The notes beneath the pieces were generated by a model, which worked only from the letters and a program-made list of their open reading frames with translations, ran no database searches and was not told the DNA's origin. Shown here piece after piece: positions 33,133-43,180 of a stretch of DNA of 64,000 nt. The translations under genes and the position numbers were made by a program. The stretch's first letter is position 1, and every line of letters starts with the position of its first letter. The stretch spans positions 38,979,644 to 39,043,643 of the forward strand of contig NC_060251.1 in the NCBI RefSeq assembly GCF_921293095.1, read 5' to 3'. The DNA is from Ischnura elegans (taxonomy: Eukaryota; Arthropoda; Insecta; Odonata; Coenagrionidae).

Positions 33133-36100
33133 TTAACCTTCAGCCAGACCAAGTTCTGCTCTGTGTTTTGAAAATGATGTATATGGTAACCCTTTGGTGA
33201 AAATGTCTGCTACTTGACAATCAGTAGGTATATATTGAACATCTAACAACTTCTTATTAACTAATTCTCTTACAAAATTATATTTTACATCAATATGCTT
33301 CATTCTCTTTTGATCCCATTTTGACAAAGAATTAATACAAGCTTGATTATCCTCATATAAAACAATTGGATGTTTCACCTGAATTTTCAATTCAACTAGT
33401 AAATTATACAACCAAAGCAGTTCTGCAGTAGCTGAAGCTAGGGCATAAAACTCAGCTTCAGTAGATGAAAGTGCAACTGTGCGCTGTTTTCTTGAAGCCC
33501 AAACAACTGCATCTCCATAAAGTTTGAAAACATAGCCTGACACAGACTTTCTATCATTATGATTAGCATAGTCTGCATCAGCATATCCAACAACATTGCT
33601 ATCATTAAGACCTTTGAAGAACAACCCATAGTTCTTAGTACCTTTTAAATAACACAGAACTCTTTTTAAACCAGTCCAAAGAGCTTTAGTGGGTTTGGTC
33701 TGATATTGACCATAAAAACTAATTGATGCCGAAATATCTGGCCTTGTTGCTACACATGCATACATAAGTCCTCCTATCAACTCTCTATATCTATTATGTT
33801 GAATTGGTTCTGATTGAACATCACAGAATTTGCCAGATGCTAAAGGAGTATCTCTTGGATTTGCTGTAACCATATTAAATCTCTCAAGTAATTTTTCAAT
33901 ATATTTAGTTTGACTTAGAAACATACTTCCCTCTCTTCTTTCTATCTTTATACCCAAGAAATAGTTTAATTCACCAAGATCTCTCATTTGAAATTCTTCT
34001 CTTAATTTTCTTACAGTACTCTCAATTGACGCCTTTTCATTACTGGCGACAATTATGTCATCTACATACAACAAAATATAGTCAATAGTAGAGCTTAGAC
34101 ATCTTACATACAAACATTTGTCACTTACACACTGCTTATAGTTAAGTTTGGTTATAAACTCATGAAATCTAAAGTTCCACTCCATAGGAGCCTGTTTAAG
34201 TCCATACAATGTTTTCTTTAACTTACAAACCAAGCCTTCTTTAACTTTCAAACCTTCAGGGGGTATCATATATATATCTTCTTTCAACTCTCCATTTAAA
34301 AAGGCGTTCTTTACGTCCAATTGATAGGAATACATATTTTTGTGATTAATTACACTTAACAGAGCTCTAAGTGATGACAATCTTGCTACAGGTGCATATG
34401 TCTCTGTATAATCTATACCTTGTTTTTGTGAACATCCCTTTGCCACTAACCTAGCTTTATATCTAATTATTTCTCCATTACCATCTCTTTTTAGAGCAAA
34501 AACCCACTTGCATTTAATCGGTTTTCTATCAGGTGGACAGTGAACTAATTCCCAAGTTTTAGTTTTCTGAAGTGCATTCATTTCCTCCTGAACAGCCCTC
34601 ATCCATTCCTTTTTATCACTCCTGCCTTCTATCTCATCAAAAGTTTCAGGAACACTCTCAGAAAAAGCTATTGCATTTAAAACTAAATTAGAATTTTCTT
34701 CAATCGCGTGAGTTAGAGGTTTAGTGTTTTCATCAGTAAGAAAATGAGCCAACAAGCAGTGATCTATTTTATCTTGATCCTCTCTCTGAATCAAGTCATT
34801 ATAAGCTAATGTCACATAACCTCTAAGATAAGTAGGTCTTTTTGCTACTCTTGTGCTCCTCCTCAATCCTTGATCTTCTTCCGCATTTTCAGTTTCACTA
34901 CCGCTATCTTCTACATTTTCATTCTTACTCTCACTCCAGAGTTCTACATAATTTTCCGCATCAAATTTAGTCTTATTTTCATTAAATATAACATCACTGA
35001 TATGTCCAAGTCTCCTGTGCCATAAATCATCAGAAATAGTAGCATTATAACACTGACCCGTTAGATTCAACTCTAATTTATACAGACTACCATCCCTTGT
35101 ACCAACCCCTACAACTCTATTATGTTTCTTATTAACTATTGTAAATTCACCATCATCAATGAACATTTTATTACCTTTGTGTTCAAGTTTAGAAATAGAA
35201 AGCAAATTACACTTCAATTGGTCAACCATCAAAACATCTAAGAAATTAATATTTATAGTCTTACCATTTACTAGTGTGGAAGCATGAATGTCACATATCT
35301 TTTCAGCAATTATAAAATCTCTGGTTCTAGCAATGAGTATTTTTACTGGTTTTTCAAGAATTCTAATATTATTAGCTAGGGTATCAGTTCTCACCAAATG
35401 TTCAGACGCACCAGAGTCCATAATCCAGTCATCTTTGGATGCATTCTCCGTATCAGCTTTACCCTCAATATAGCATGCTTCAACTTCAGTTACAAAATTA
35501 TAAGTTACTTCTTCAGTATTTAGTTCATTAGTTTGGTTATTTGAATTAGTATTAACTCTCATATTTGTAAGATGAGCTTGATGACTACCTCTATTATTAT
35601 TATTCATACCACCTCGGCTGCGATAGCTGTTTGAATTCCGATCCTGATGGCCACCGCTGCACTGCTGATGCTGATTCTCACGGCCTCTCCGAAAGGTACC
35701 GCATCCCTCACGTCCACTGCGTCCTTGATGCTGTTGATAGGCACCACCTCCTGGTCGGAAGCAGTCAGCAATCTTGTGTCCAACAATTCCACAATTATTG
35801 CATGGGAATCGGAAAATTGGCTTTGGTGAAGTCATACCTCCTCTTCCTCTGAAACCAGCAAACGCCGTTGGCTGGAAATTCACATTGTTCAGTTTCTTCT
35901 TTCTGTCATGGCCTTCCTCATATTCTTCTATTTGCTGTCTCACTATTTCCATATTTAAATCTTGAGTTGCAGCAACAGTTCGTAATGAAGTTACTACACT
36001 GTCATATTCACTTGGCATAGTAATGAGAAAATGGATAATCTGTTGCCTTAGATCATACTTGGTTCCCGCTTCATAAAGTTCACGAACAGTCTTATCGAAT

Positions 36101-36528
36101 TCTGTGCAAAATTTCTCAAAAGTGTTTTGGTTAGGCAAATATCTTAGATTTTGAAATTTCTTGGTGAGACTAATTACACTCGCCATGGACCTTTTCTCGT
36201 ATCTATTTTTCAGTGCAATCCACATTTCGTGAGCAGTGACGAAACCTTTAACTATTTCCAACAGCTCCATTTTAATTCTTTCAGCGATATATCTCTTCGT
36301 TCTCTTATTATCTCTCTCATATTCTTCCAATTTCACTTCTCTTAATTTCTTCGCTGCTGTGGTTTCACCATCTGGGGCAGTTGCGTAAGGCACTATTATT
36401 TCTGAATACGGCTTCTCTATTATATACCTTATGTTCTTTTCGTCCAGTATTAATTCCATTAAGAATTTCCAACTATCGTAATTCTTCCCGTCAAATTGTT
36501 GCATCTTAAATCTGTCTTCTTCTTCCAT
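33133..36528 (-). CDS. copia-type Gag-Pol polyprotein, internally deleted
   Basis: 1131 residues in one frame. Gag covers about 1-260 and ends in a zinc knuckle (C243, C246, H251, C256). The aspartic protease motif DSGAS is at 371-375. Integrase begins (WHRRLGHI, His 504 and 509) but stops near residue 511, where the frame jumps to the linker before RT. The CxxC pair and the D,D-35-E core are missing. Reverse transcriptase follows, with LDVKNAFLNG at 737-746 and YVDD at 821-824. RNase H has GYADAD (981-986) and SSTEAE (1021-1026). The Drosophila copia polyprotein is about 280 residues longer, which fits the loss of the integrase core. The deletion keeps the frame. Without integrase the element would need help from a complete relative. 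Confidence 0.93.
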   Translation of the reverse strand: MEEEDRFKMQQFDGKNYDSWKFLMELILDEKNIRYIIEKPYSEIIVPYATAPDGETTAAKKLREVKLEEYERDNKRTKRYIAERIKMELLEIVKGFVTAHEMWIALKNRYEKRSMASVISLTKKFQNLRYLPNQNTFEKFCTEFDKTVRELYEAGTKYDLRQQIIHFLITMPSEYDSVVTSLRTVAATQDLNMEIVRQQIEEYEEGHDRKKKLNNVNFQPTAFAGFRGRGGMTSPKPIFRFPCNNCGIVGHKIADCFRPGGGAYQQHQGRSGREGCGTFRRGRENQHQQCSGGHQDRNSNSYRSRGGMNNNNRGSHQAHLTNMRVNTNSNNQTNELNTEEVTYNFVTEVEACYIEGKADTENASKDDWIMDSGASEHLVRTDTLANNIRILEKPVKILIARTRDFIIAEKICDIHASTLVNGKTININFLDVLMVDQLKCNLLSISKLEHKGNKMFIDDGEFTIVNKKHNRVVGVGTRDGSLYKLELNLTGQCYNATISDDLWHRRLGHISDVIFNENKTKFDAENYVELWSESKNENVEDSGSETENAEEDQGLRRSTRVAKRPTYLRGYVTLAYNDLIQREDQDKIDHCLLAHFLTDENTKPLTHAIEENSNLVLNAIAFSESVPETFDEIEGRSDKKEWMRAVQEEMNALQKTKTWELVHCPPDRKPIKCKWVFALKRDGNGEIIRYKARLVAKGCSQKQGIDYTETYAPVARLSSLRALLSVINHKNMYSYQLDVKNAFLNGELKEDIYMIPPEGLKVKEGLVCKLKKTLYGLKQAPMEWNFRFHEFITKLNYKQCVSDKCLYVRCLSSTIDYILLYVDDIIVASNEKASIESTVRKLREEFQMRDLGELNYFLGIKIERREGSMFLSQTKYIEKLLERFNMVTANPRDTPLASGKFCDVQSEPIQHNRYRELIGGLMYACVATRPDISASISFYGQYQTKPTKALWTGLKRVLCYLKGTKNYGLFFKGLNDSNVVGYADADYANHNDRKSVSGYVFKLYGDAVVWASRKQRTVALSSTEAEFYALASATAELLWLYNLLVELKIQVKHPIVLYEDNQACINSLSKWDQKRMKHIDVKYNFVRELVNKKLLDVQYIPTDCQVADIFTKGLPYTSFSKHRAELGLAEG
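34980..35005 (-). other. junction of the in-frame integrase deletion
   Basis: The coding sequence passes from the zinc-binding start of integrase (RRLGHIS) straight into acidic linker sequence (VIFNENKTKFD). There is no stop or frame change at the junction. Confidence 0.7.
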
Positions 36529-36654
36529 TTTTAAGGTCTCCAGTCAAACCGAATAATCTATGTTCACTATCTTCAATATTCCACAAAACGCACGAGACAC
36601 CGCGGCCAGGTACTGAGTTAAGCAGATCCACATAAAACTTTTCTTCTTTTATAT

Positions 36655-36673
36655 CGTGACTGGGCCCGTAACC
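36655..36673 (-). promoter_or_regulatory. copia primer-binding site
   Basis: Directly inside the 5' LTR the minus strand reads GGTTACGGGCCCAGTCACG. Copia elements use an internal segment of initiator methionine tRNA as primer, and the sequence is of that type. Confidence 0.7.
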
Positions 36674-36836
36674 TGTTGTATTTCGTTAATATTCTTATTA
36701 TTTGATATTTAAGAAGTCATACAGATACAACCATTACAAGAACTTAATCAACAACAACAACAATATTTTACTGTGACATGGTAACCTATAAACAAATGAG
36801 AAACATTAAACATATGAGAAATTGCATTATCTAACA
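36674..36836 (-). repeat. copia 5' LTR
   Basis: 163 bp, one mismatch to the 3' LTR. It should contain the element's promoter; no TATA box was confidently placed. Confidence 0.92.
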
Positions 36837-36870
36837 ATGAGCACCTTACACCGCCGCTACCGATATCAGT
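36837..36870 (-). mobile_element. SINE (family 2), 5' part, split by the copia insertion
   Basis: The minus strand reads ATCGGTAGCGGCGGTGTAAG then GTGCTCAT, matching the head of the SINE at 7033. It continues at 32891 once the copia element is removed. Confidence 0.7.
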
Positions 36871-36879
36871 GATATAATG

Positions 36880-36919
36880 GGATACAAGTTAATCACTCAT
36901 GAGTGATTACCTTGTATCC
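36880..36919. repeat. near-perfect 40-bp palindrome
   Basis: GGATACAAG-T-TAATCACTC, AT, then the inverse GAGTGATTA-C-CTTGTATCC: 19-nt arms with one mismatch and a 2-nt centre. It would cruciform or fold strongly as RNA. Confidence 0.7.
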
Positions 36920-37533
36920 TATTGCTACAAAAATATTGTGTACTGCCACCAGCAGGCCAGTGCTGGGCCGCCGAGACACCGGGACGTATCCCCGTGTGCA
37001 CTCCAGCCGGGAAATCTTTGGCGCCCTCCTTTTCCGAAACTGACAACTTTTATTGTCAGAATACCAACATTGAGCAGTCAAATTGATGTCAATGATGTCT
37101 CATTTAACAGCATAATTAACACCGTATTCAGTAAACAAAATAATTATTTAAATTAACATATTTCAATCTGGTAAGATCCAATTCTATCTCAAGAGGGTTC
37201 GGATTGAAATTTCGAAATTTATTTACTATATTCCACACCCCACACCTCCCGGTAGTCCTACACCTGCATAGTGCTGGCGTTCTCTGTCCATGGCCTACAC
37301 TTATCTCCGAAATTGCAAAAATTTCACTTGTATTCCTTGGCTTCTAGGGTCCTCGAATATCATCAAAAGAGTTCCGGAGGTTGTAAAACAAACTGAGAGA
37401 GATACAAAGAAAGAGAGGAAAACTTTTTTTACTCAAGTAGCTGATAAAATGCATTCATGCACTTATAAGCGTTGAAACAGTTTGAATTTAGAACAGAAAT
37501 CAGAAACAAAAAAATCGGAACAGAATTCACACA

Positions 37534-37790
37534 TTGTGTTACAAGATAAGCAGAGACATGATATACGTGGCGGTTGAACAATACCGTATCATGGTAGCCA
37601 TTTGGGTCCAAAAGTGGTCTGTTGCCTATGATCGTAGTCTTATAAGCTTTGGACACTGGTTGTATAATTCGCATATTGTGCTACGAGATGAGCAGAAATA
37701 CAAAAATACGAGGCATTAGAGCAATACCGTTTCACGGTTGCTATTTGGGTCCACAATGGGTATGTTTCGTATGATCAAAGCCTTTCCGGT
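37534..37790 (+). repeat. two diverged tandem copies, about 140-bp unit
   Basis: Both units contain ATTGTG(T/C)TAC(A/G)AGAT, CAATACCGT, CC/CTATTTGGGTCCA and TATGATC, with many substitutions and small indels. Confidence 0.55.
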
Positions 37791-39057
37791 AGGTTTTCTT
37801 CGAATAACCTTGACTAATGAACGGGCGAAAGTTTGAGGATATAACTAAGTGACTAATTTCAATGCCAAGTTACAGGATCATTGACCCAGGAATTTGATAA
37901 ATTAGAAAGCTGACTTATTCCGGAAGTTTATTAAAAAAATCGTTTATTTTTTATCGCTCTTAATCATCATTTAGTATTAGATTGCTCATGACGGATCATG
38001 GGGTTCAGAACTAAACGGAAAATACACAGGCAGCCTTACTTTGTGGGCGTACTACTAAAGACTGTTTACGCCGTACTTTCGCTCGTAAAAGTTAATGTCT
38101 AAATGTATTAACCCGATAATGAATGACAAAATTCACCGTGTAACCACCCAAATTGTGCGAATGCATGTACAGAAAATAGAACCTGTTCTAATTTTATTTT
38201 TGCAATTTTACATCTTCTGTTCTCCGATCCATAAAAATCGTTCATATAATCAGAAATAAACTCGTGCATGTTAATTTATCGTGTAAACAGTGCGTCATAT
38301 TTGATTTTGTCTTGGGAGAGAAAAAGAAAGAAAGCCGATGTTTGCGGAATTTGGGAGGGGTGAAGGGAGGCTGAATACAGAGATTAAATGCATTATATGA
38401 GGTGTACGAGGAGGAAAGGAAAAGAAAAAGCTTCATAGGTAAGATGAAGGGAGGTAACCGCCGCACCGATAAAATACACCTCTTACAAAGGCTATCAACA
38501 GATCAACTATTCGGCCACATAATCTATTCATATGTACTTATGTCTTTTATTTTAAATACTCAATAAATTTGCCAACGAAATTCATTCAAAGCAATTCTTA
38601 GACATTCTTCCTATTCGCTTGCTATTCGATATTTGTCTTCATCCAACCATCACCATTGATCATGGTATGGCCGATTAGGTGGTCCCGTACTCTTCTTAGG
38701 ATGTTAAAAAACTTCTCTCTTCTCCCACTCATCTCAGTATTCACTCATTTCTTACTCATTCGATCCATTTTATCATCGTGATTTTGCTGCGGCAACCTCA
38801 TTTACAATGATTCCACTCTCGACTTCTTGCGTTTGTAATCCTTCCCTTATTAAAACCTGCATAAACATTTTGCATCACTCCAATGAAAAAATCGCCACTC
38901 TTTACAAATATAATTCCTTTTAACCAAATATCTAAATTGAAATAAATACTTGCATAAATACTTGCAATAAATAATTTTCCACGACGTCCTGTACTTTATT
39001 ACGACCCAGGTTTCAATGCTACCACATCTTCGAGGTAAATATGATGTAGTGAAATCC
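37791..39057. other. stretch without recognised gene
   Basis: AT-rich, short frames only. Confidence 0.35.
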
Positions 39058-39739
39058 TTAACACTTTGAGTGCCGGCTGCTAAATTTAAAGCCCTACTGA
39101 AAAATCCAGCCAATTTTTACTATATTCGTACATTTTTTAAAACATTATCATCAAAAATATATTCACATCGATCTTCATTTCAATAAAAATGGACTTTGCT
39201 CTTCTTTATGAATGAGTTGAATAACATTTATTGCTAATTTTTAAATGTGTAGTTTAACAATGAAAACCTACTGTTTTGAAAAATAAAAAAGTTGCAACAT
39301 ATGATGTACCGCCATAGCATGCATAATAATTTTTTAAATACGCTCAATTTGAACTATTTAAAGCATGGAAATCATAAAAAAGCATTGTTCCAAGCAAAGC
39401 ATTATAAATCCTGGATGACAAAAAGGGTCAATGCACCCTCTACGAACGGTCCAAATTGGCCCAAAGAATTTTCACACTAAGTGGCCTAAGATGAGGATGC
39501 CGGTAGCTGCAGAGGATTTTTCGTCCTCAAGACATAAATTGAACTCTTTTTCCATCGAGCAGTTGATTTTTGAAATAACAGAACCCCTAAGCATTAAACT
39601 GGAAAAGAACCACGGGCGAAATATTACGGCTTCACGCATACAAAGCCAATTAAATGGAAAGACGTAATATTACGACCATGGCAATCCTCAGAAGGATTAG
39701 CAGGACGTAATATTACGTCCATGGCACGCAAAGTGTTAA
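39058..39739. mobile_element. piggyBac-type MITE with TTAA target sites, 674 bp
   Basis: TTAA flanks at 39058-39061 and 39736-39739. Ends CACTTTGAGTGCC and GGCACGCAAAGTG are inverted repeats with one mismatch. Near the right end the palindrome ACGTAATATTACG occurs twice (39664-39676 and 39709-39721). Two short frames inside (39292-39480 and 39431-39667) show no catalytic motif, so the element is non-autonomous. Confidence 0.7.
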
Positions 39740-40179
39740 AGATGATCTATTGACACTGATTCTAGGTAGTAACAAATTTTATAATCGTGGAAAATTGCAA
39801 GCATTTATTTTAATGAGGAAAAATTCCGCTCCATCACGATTGAATCTTTTGATTTTATTCTAATGTATAAAAATGGCTCTCCCACTCATTTGCGTAATTT
39901 TTTTTTTAATTTCCCGAAAAGTCTCGAATTTATAACATAACGTAATGAAGCTTTCATTCAAAATTTTCACTCTCATTAACTAACAATCAAAATGACGGGA
40001 GCAGTCCCTCTGCTTTCTAATTAATAACGTCTATTTACATATCACCGGGCGTACAAATCCCACGGGGGATGTCCTTAACTTCCATTCAAGTAGCCCCATT
40101 AACCAAGCCCACCAAGAGTATCCGGAAACGTCATCATCAACACTGTCACTCCGCCTAAAGGAGCTGCTGCCTTTATTTC

Positions 40180-40560
40180 CTTCAACTTCCACCGCTCGCC
40201 GAGACGCGAAGCCTGAGGAACACAAAGGACTCATTTACCCGATCAAATTTTTCCTGACCGCGCGCACCGGAACTGGAAAATCTCCTGCTCCCGTTTCTCC
40301 CAGGAGCGTAGTCGCTTCGCCCGTTCGTGAATGACGTGAAAAAAGTGACGAGCGCGCCCGCGTTTTGTTTTTTTTCCCTCTCTCTCTCTCCCCTGTGTTT
40401 CAAAGAGGTGAGGTTCTCCGTGGGTATCCGTCTCTCCTTCCTGGAAGTTAGAGACGCTCGTTCCGGAGATCCTCGTCCGCGCATATATTTACTCATCGTT
40501 ACCCAACTAGTGCTCTCACTTCCACCGAAACGCGCGCGTTACTTCCCATGATTCATCACT
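40180..40560. promoter_or_regulatory. GC/CpG-rich patch, possible promoter or leader exon
   Basis: G+C and CpG rise sharply over about 380 bp, with a (CT)n run at 40379-40390 and several open frames on the minus strand that overlap each other. No protein family or clear splice pair was recognised, so only a regulatory or leader role is suggested. Confidence 0.25.
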
Positions 40561-40689
40561 CTGACACTCTCTCTGGATACGTTGTTTGCAGGTATTATCA
40601 ATGGGTAACATGGATTGTTACTTCTCGATAATGTCATGATATATTTTATTCTATCTTAACGCTAGTAGCTGATTACCTTAATTCATGAT

Positions 40690-40805
40690 CGTGATCCCTC
40701 CGGTGCGAAACATTATCTGTGTTTCGTTTCGTCCCATCGTTAAGTTTCGACCCAAAGTTGTTTTGACTCCGATTTCCTTTCGACCCTGAGTTCAGCTCCC
40801 CGTGT
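40690..40805 (-). repeat. dispersed repeat rich in CGAAACGAAAC, short copy
   Basis: The minus strand reads GGGGAGCTGAACTCAGGGTC, later GACGAAACGAAACACAGA and CACCGGAGGGATCACG, matching 13515-13993 but without its middle 400 bp. Confidence 0.5.
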
Positions 40806-40886
40806 TTTAAGGGGTTGCTTGACTTATTTAAGTTCATTCATTTATACTCTAGTAACAAAATAATGGCTCGCGAGTGCACTACGTGG

Positions 40887-41562
40887 AATAGGGTAGTTTC
40901 CTTCATCAAAGAAAACAAAAGGCATTGATGGCGATTCGTTACCCACCATTAGTGTATTCATAATACACAAATTATTTGGTTTTTGAAATACCGATTTAGA
41001 CGAATGGCAAGGGTCAAATTTTATCCTCATTTGAAAAAGGCCAGATTGGCGCCCATGCGATTCCACTCCACGTGACGTCACAGGGACCTAGTTTCTACAC
41101 GAGAGGATAGGAGTTATACATCGTCTGAGGTTACCAATGCATGCATGAGGCACAGAGCTTAGGGAAACATGTCTTAATAATCACCTATTAAAACTGGCTA
41201 AGGTCGGAAAGTTTTCTTCGATTGATAAGGTATTAATAAACCTTTTTTAAGCCATGCGCTACCAGACAGGAAGGTACTCAGCTACCCGCTAGCATCCTGC
41301 GTCCTATCAGCGCTCAGAGCCTCGATCAAGGCCACCTACCACCTACCAGGCGGGAGGGGGAACCAGAAATAAGTCTCACGGAGAGATTTCCCGGCATTCC
41401 TACTTACGCGTCGCGTTTTCGCGCGCTTGAAATTTTTCACTTTTCATTTGATTGCGAAAAATAGATATCGTCATTTAAAAATCTAAAAGGGTGAAATACG
41501 TACTCCAGGAGTAATAATCTTTCGATTTAGGCAATAAAAAAATAATAGGAAACCACCCTATT
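40887..41562 (+). mobile_element. 0.67-kb non-coding repeat, copy 2 with intact ends
   Basis: Ends AATAGGGTAGTTTCC and GGAAACCACCCTATT form a 15-bp inverted repeat with one mismatch, so this is probably a MITE. It aligns with 21234-21899 over its full length. The CCACGTGACGTCAC site is conserved. No target duplication is clear, so the superfamily is open. Confidence 0.7.
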
Positions 41563-42147
41563 GTGACATGTTAGAATCAAAAATAAACTTTGCTATGTTC
41601 CTCACAGTATTTATTAAAACCTCCACCGGTCAAGAGGTAACATTTTATGTTTCCTCTTGATGATGGATGATCTGAAAAAAATCTGTGATGCGAGGAATAG
41701 GTGTTTGGTATCATTTTTAAGAATGAAACTTGCTTTTGTTTTTCCACTTCTCGACTCTCGATAAATAGACACTCCGGGGAAAGTCCACATGCCTGACACA
41801 TTTTTTCCTCACCCCCATAGCGAATTTTTGAGGGGGGTCGTGCCCCCTCAGGCCCCAAGGAGTCGGCGCCACGGTCTAGGACTGAATCTCAATCCATCCA
41901 AATTAATTTTTAACAAATCTAGTACTAATTGGTGCGGTGAGAATCGATTTTTCATGGCTTCTACACATTTTAAGAATAAAACGCAACGTTTCGACAGCCA
42001 AACTCAAGTGATTTGCTATATGTCCAATGTAAATGTACCATGGTGATCCAAAAAGATTACTTAATAACTATAAAGACCCTCTTAATGTCAGAAACCTACA
42101 AGCTATCTACCGTTTTCCCACGGGGATCCACAACTCTGGTTTCCTAT

Positions 42148-42383
42148 CAGTGGCGTAACTATGGGGCGGATGAGGGGATAGATCCCCCCCAAAGCATCAG
42201 AGGAATAAAAAAATTATTTAAAAATATTGCCTAGTTTTAACATATAATGACTGCATCTGCTTAAATTATAAATTTTAGTGCCAAAGTTATGTAAAATGTA
42301 TATTCAGCCATGTCATTTTTCAAAAATTTTCCCGCCCCAGGTCACCTCATCCCCCCCAAATCATATTACTAGTTACGCCGCTG
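42148..42383. mobile_element. hAT-type MITE, 236 bp
   Basis: Ends CAGTGGCGTAACTATGGGG and CTAGTTACGCCGCTG. Flanks TTTCCTAT and TTTCCTAC are an 8-bp target duplication with one mismatch. The interior matches the copies at 30465 and 62233. Confidence 0.75.
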
Positions 42384-43180
42384 TTTCCTACATCCTTCAA
42401 GTCAACGAGGCGTAACTATGGTGCTGATAACTCAAAAAGAACATCTGCTTGTACACAGGAACTAAAAATGGCTAAGTGTGACTGTAATTTGTCTCTAGTT
42501 GAGTAAAGCTCAAATTTCTGAGAAATAATCCTGGAGCAAGTGAGATAGCCCATCGAGAGACATGAATAATATCGCAAGTCGTCTTAAATTGATTTTAAAA
42601 TTGATTTGCAGTCTGAATTACCTTCCTTGGAGGAATATTTCAATAAACGTTCTGGTTCACTTACGTGACGTTACTACAAGTTATGTTGTTGCTGAAGAGT
42701 AGGGTAATGATGCGGCCCCTCCCACTCCATGGTCCTTTTTACGCCACACGTTTCCTATGGATGAAGAGTCTCTTTTAGAAATGTCAGAATTGTCCCAATT
42801 CAGCCGTTGCTAGTTGCTACACGTCAATCTGCCTTTTAAATGATTCCATGATAGCGTGTCCTGCTTATTTACAAGTCACCAGACTTCTTAAAACCACCTC
42901 ATTTGAACTTCCTTCCATTTCACACCATGGTCCTATTTCTTATTCGATGACACAGAGGAGGCTTCGCAGCCGCGCCTCCCGCTTAAACGCATCGCTGGGC
43001 CGCTGACGCAACGTGAATTGCCACCGCAGAAATTTCTTTCCTGCCTGTATCGTACCTGACACCTGAATCCAATTGTTCACCTCACTGCCACCTCAGGCAC
43101 GGGAGAAGACAAATGAGATTAGCACTTTTATTTTCTTATCTCGCTTCCTCACTTCCTTATCTTAATTTCAAAACCTTATC
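42384..43180. other. stretch without recognised gene
   Basis: Unique-looking sequence, with a GC-richer patch at 42960-43050. No frame or motif supported. Confidence 0.35.

Larger units (their letters stand above)
32892..36836 (-). mobile_element. Ty1/copia LTR retrotransposon, young, integrase core deleted
   Basis: The 3945-bp element runs on the minus strand with 163-bp LTRs (32892-33054 and 36674-36836) that begin TGTTG, end TAACA and differ at one position. It is flanked by the 5-bp target duplication ATGAG (32887-32891 and 36837-36841). A primer-binding site GGTTACGGGCCCAGTCACG follows the 5' LTR, and a purine-rich tract precedes the 3' LTR. One long frame codes for Gag-Pol but lacks most of integrase. 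Confidence 0.93.

Noticed and set aside
35604..35852. Several short frames on both strands inside the copia gag region
   Set aside because: Shadows of the Gag-Pol frame in glutamine- and arginine-rich sequence.
32892..36836. Endogenous virus with envelope
   Set aside because: Domain order protease-integrase-RT-RNase H and the lack of an env frame make this a Ty1/copia retrotransposon.
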